NCBI RefSeq assembly: GCF_000153805.1
Contig: NZ_DS022298.1
Location: forward strand, 566,616 to 630,615
Source: Synechococcus sp. BL107
GTDB taxonomy: Bacteria; Cyanobacteriota; Cyanobacteriia; PCC-6307; Cyanobiaceae
Reading direction: 5' to 3'
DNA length: 64,000 bases
Below are positions 63,603 through 64,000 of this stretch, one piece after another. The notes below the pieces were generated by a model. The model did no database searches. It saw only the letters and a program-made list of their open reading frames with translations, and was not told the origin of the DNA. A program made the position numbers and the translations under genes. Each line of letters opens with the position of its first letter. Positions within the stretch are counted from its first letter, which is position 1.

Positions 63603-64000
63603 TGCTCAAGTGTGATCGTTGGATTACGGAACAAGCTGGGCAGGGCATGCTCGAGCCGTTTCAGTCGGGATTGGTGCGTCATCTCGACCCGGAGAAGCGT
63701 GAGAATCCTGTGCTCAGCTTTGGATGTTCGTCCTATGGCTATGACCTTCGTCTGTCATCACAAGAGTTTTTGATTTTCAGGCATGTGCCTGGCACGGTGA
63801 TGAATCCGAAGCGGTTCAATCCAGCCAATCTTGAGCCCACACCGTTGCATGAAGATGAAGATGGCCGTTATTTCATACTTCCGGCCCATTCCTATGGCCT
63901 AGGTGTGGCCTTGGAGAAGATGAAAGTCCCTCCCAACATCACTGTGATTTGTCTTGGAAAAAGTACTTATGCTCGTCTCGGGATCATCGTGAATACCACA
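63602..64000 (+). CDS. dcd: dCTP deaminase, 3' end beyond window
   Basis: 133 residues visible from ATG (MLKCDRWITEQAGQGMLEPF). LSFGCSSYGYDLRLSSQEFLIF and GKSTYARLGIIVNTT are dCTP deaminase/dUTPase-fold motifs; the catalytic glutamate should follow after the window edge. Provides dUMP by way of dUTP. Start overlaps the preceding stop. Confidence 0.93.
   Translation, partial: MLKCDRWITEQAGQGMLEPFQSGLVRHLDPEKRENPVLSFGCSSYGYDLRLSSQEFLIFRHVPGTVMNPKRFNPANLEPTPLHEDEDGRYFILPAHSYGLGVALEKMKVPPNITVICLGKSTYARLGIIVNTT

Overview
The window looks like core chromosome of a marine picocyanobacterium, most likely a Synechococcus of the marine (alpha-cyanobacterial) cluster. Photosynthesis genes (psbI, psbN, psbH, chlM, ndhH, the phylloquinone men genes) sit beside NtcA and several small cyanobacteria-only families (DUF3104, DUF3181, DUF3146, DUF3285, DUF3084, DUF3352, DUF3769-type LptD). 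Base composition is moderately GC-rich. Genes are tightly packed, and many starts are GTG or TTG that overlap the preceding stop. I see no transposase, integrase, prophage or CRISPR array. The window begins inside a ribosome-assembly GTPase gene and ends inside dcd. Family assignments are made from motifs and memory, without database searches.

Layout. 0-11.5 kb: RbgA-like GTPase, RluD-type pseudouridine synthase, fused dipeptide-type ABC ATPase, RelA/SpoT, SelO, DUF2062 protein, mnmE, nadC and argS. 11.5-13.8 kb: a small accessory islet of three tandem GtrII-like glucosyltransferase copies, of which only the middle one is intact. 13.8-16.3 kb: hisC, asparaginase and a DUF3104 protein. 16.3-17.1 kb: the largest gene-poor stretch, with two orphan terminators and two candidate small proteins. 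17.1-20.9 kb: a minus-strand run of prfB (with a +1 programmed frameshift), DUF3285, ybeY, dgkA, trpG and a secreted metallo-beta-lactamase-fold protein. 20.9-22.1 kb: glutaredoxin and glutathione synthetase. 22.1-27.1 kb: phylloquinone genes menF, menA, menC, menE and a DHNA-CoA thioesterase. 27.2-34.7 kb: membrane proteins, ndhH, rsmH, cysteine desulfurase, a LuxR-type response regulator and a second RluA-family protein lacking the usual catalytic Asp. 34.9-45.5 kb: chlM, nagA, purE, AI-2E exporter, cysC, SUI1, trpB, hrcA, rhodanese, DUF3352 and small proteins. 45.5-51.5 kb: tRNA-Arg(ACG), glyA, a WecA-like transferase, cinA and leuCD. 51.5-58.9 kb: pentapeptide protein, LptD-like protein, psbI, GH38 mannosidase, psbN, psbH and tatA. 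58.9-64 kb: pth, DUF3146, YqgF-like nuclease, DUF3084, ntcA (with a canonical NtcA promoter), rph, a degenerate CobO-like protein and dcd.

How they work together. Most genes are housekeeping: tRNA and rRNA maturation, translation termination, amino-acid, NAD and purine synthesis, photosystem II subunits and quinone synthesis. Surface or envelope functions come from the GtrII islet, WecA-like transferase, LptD-like protein, NagA and GH38. The more unusual points are the decayed Gtr tandem, three enzyme-family proteins that have lost hallmark residues (MBL-fold, RluA-like, CobO-like), and the RNA-like interval between 16.48 and 16.75 kb. I did not find a convincing wholly new multi-gene system.
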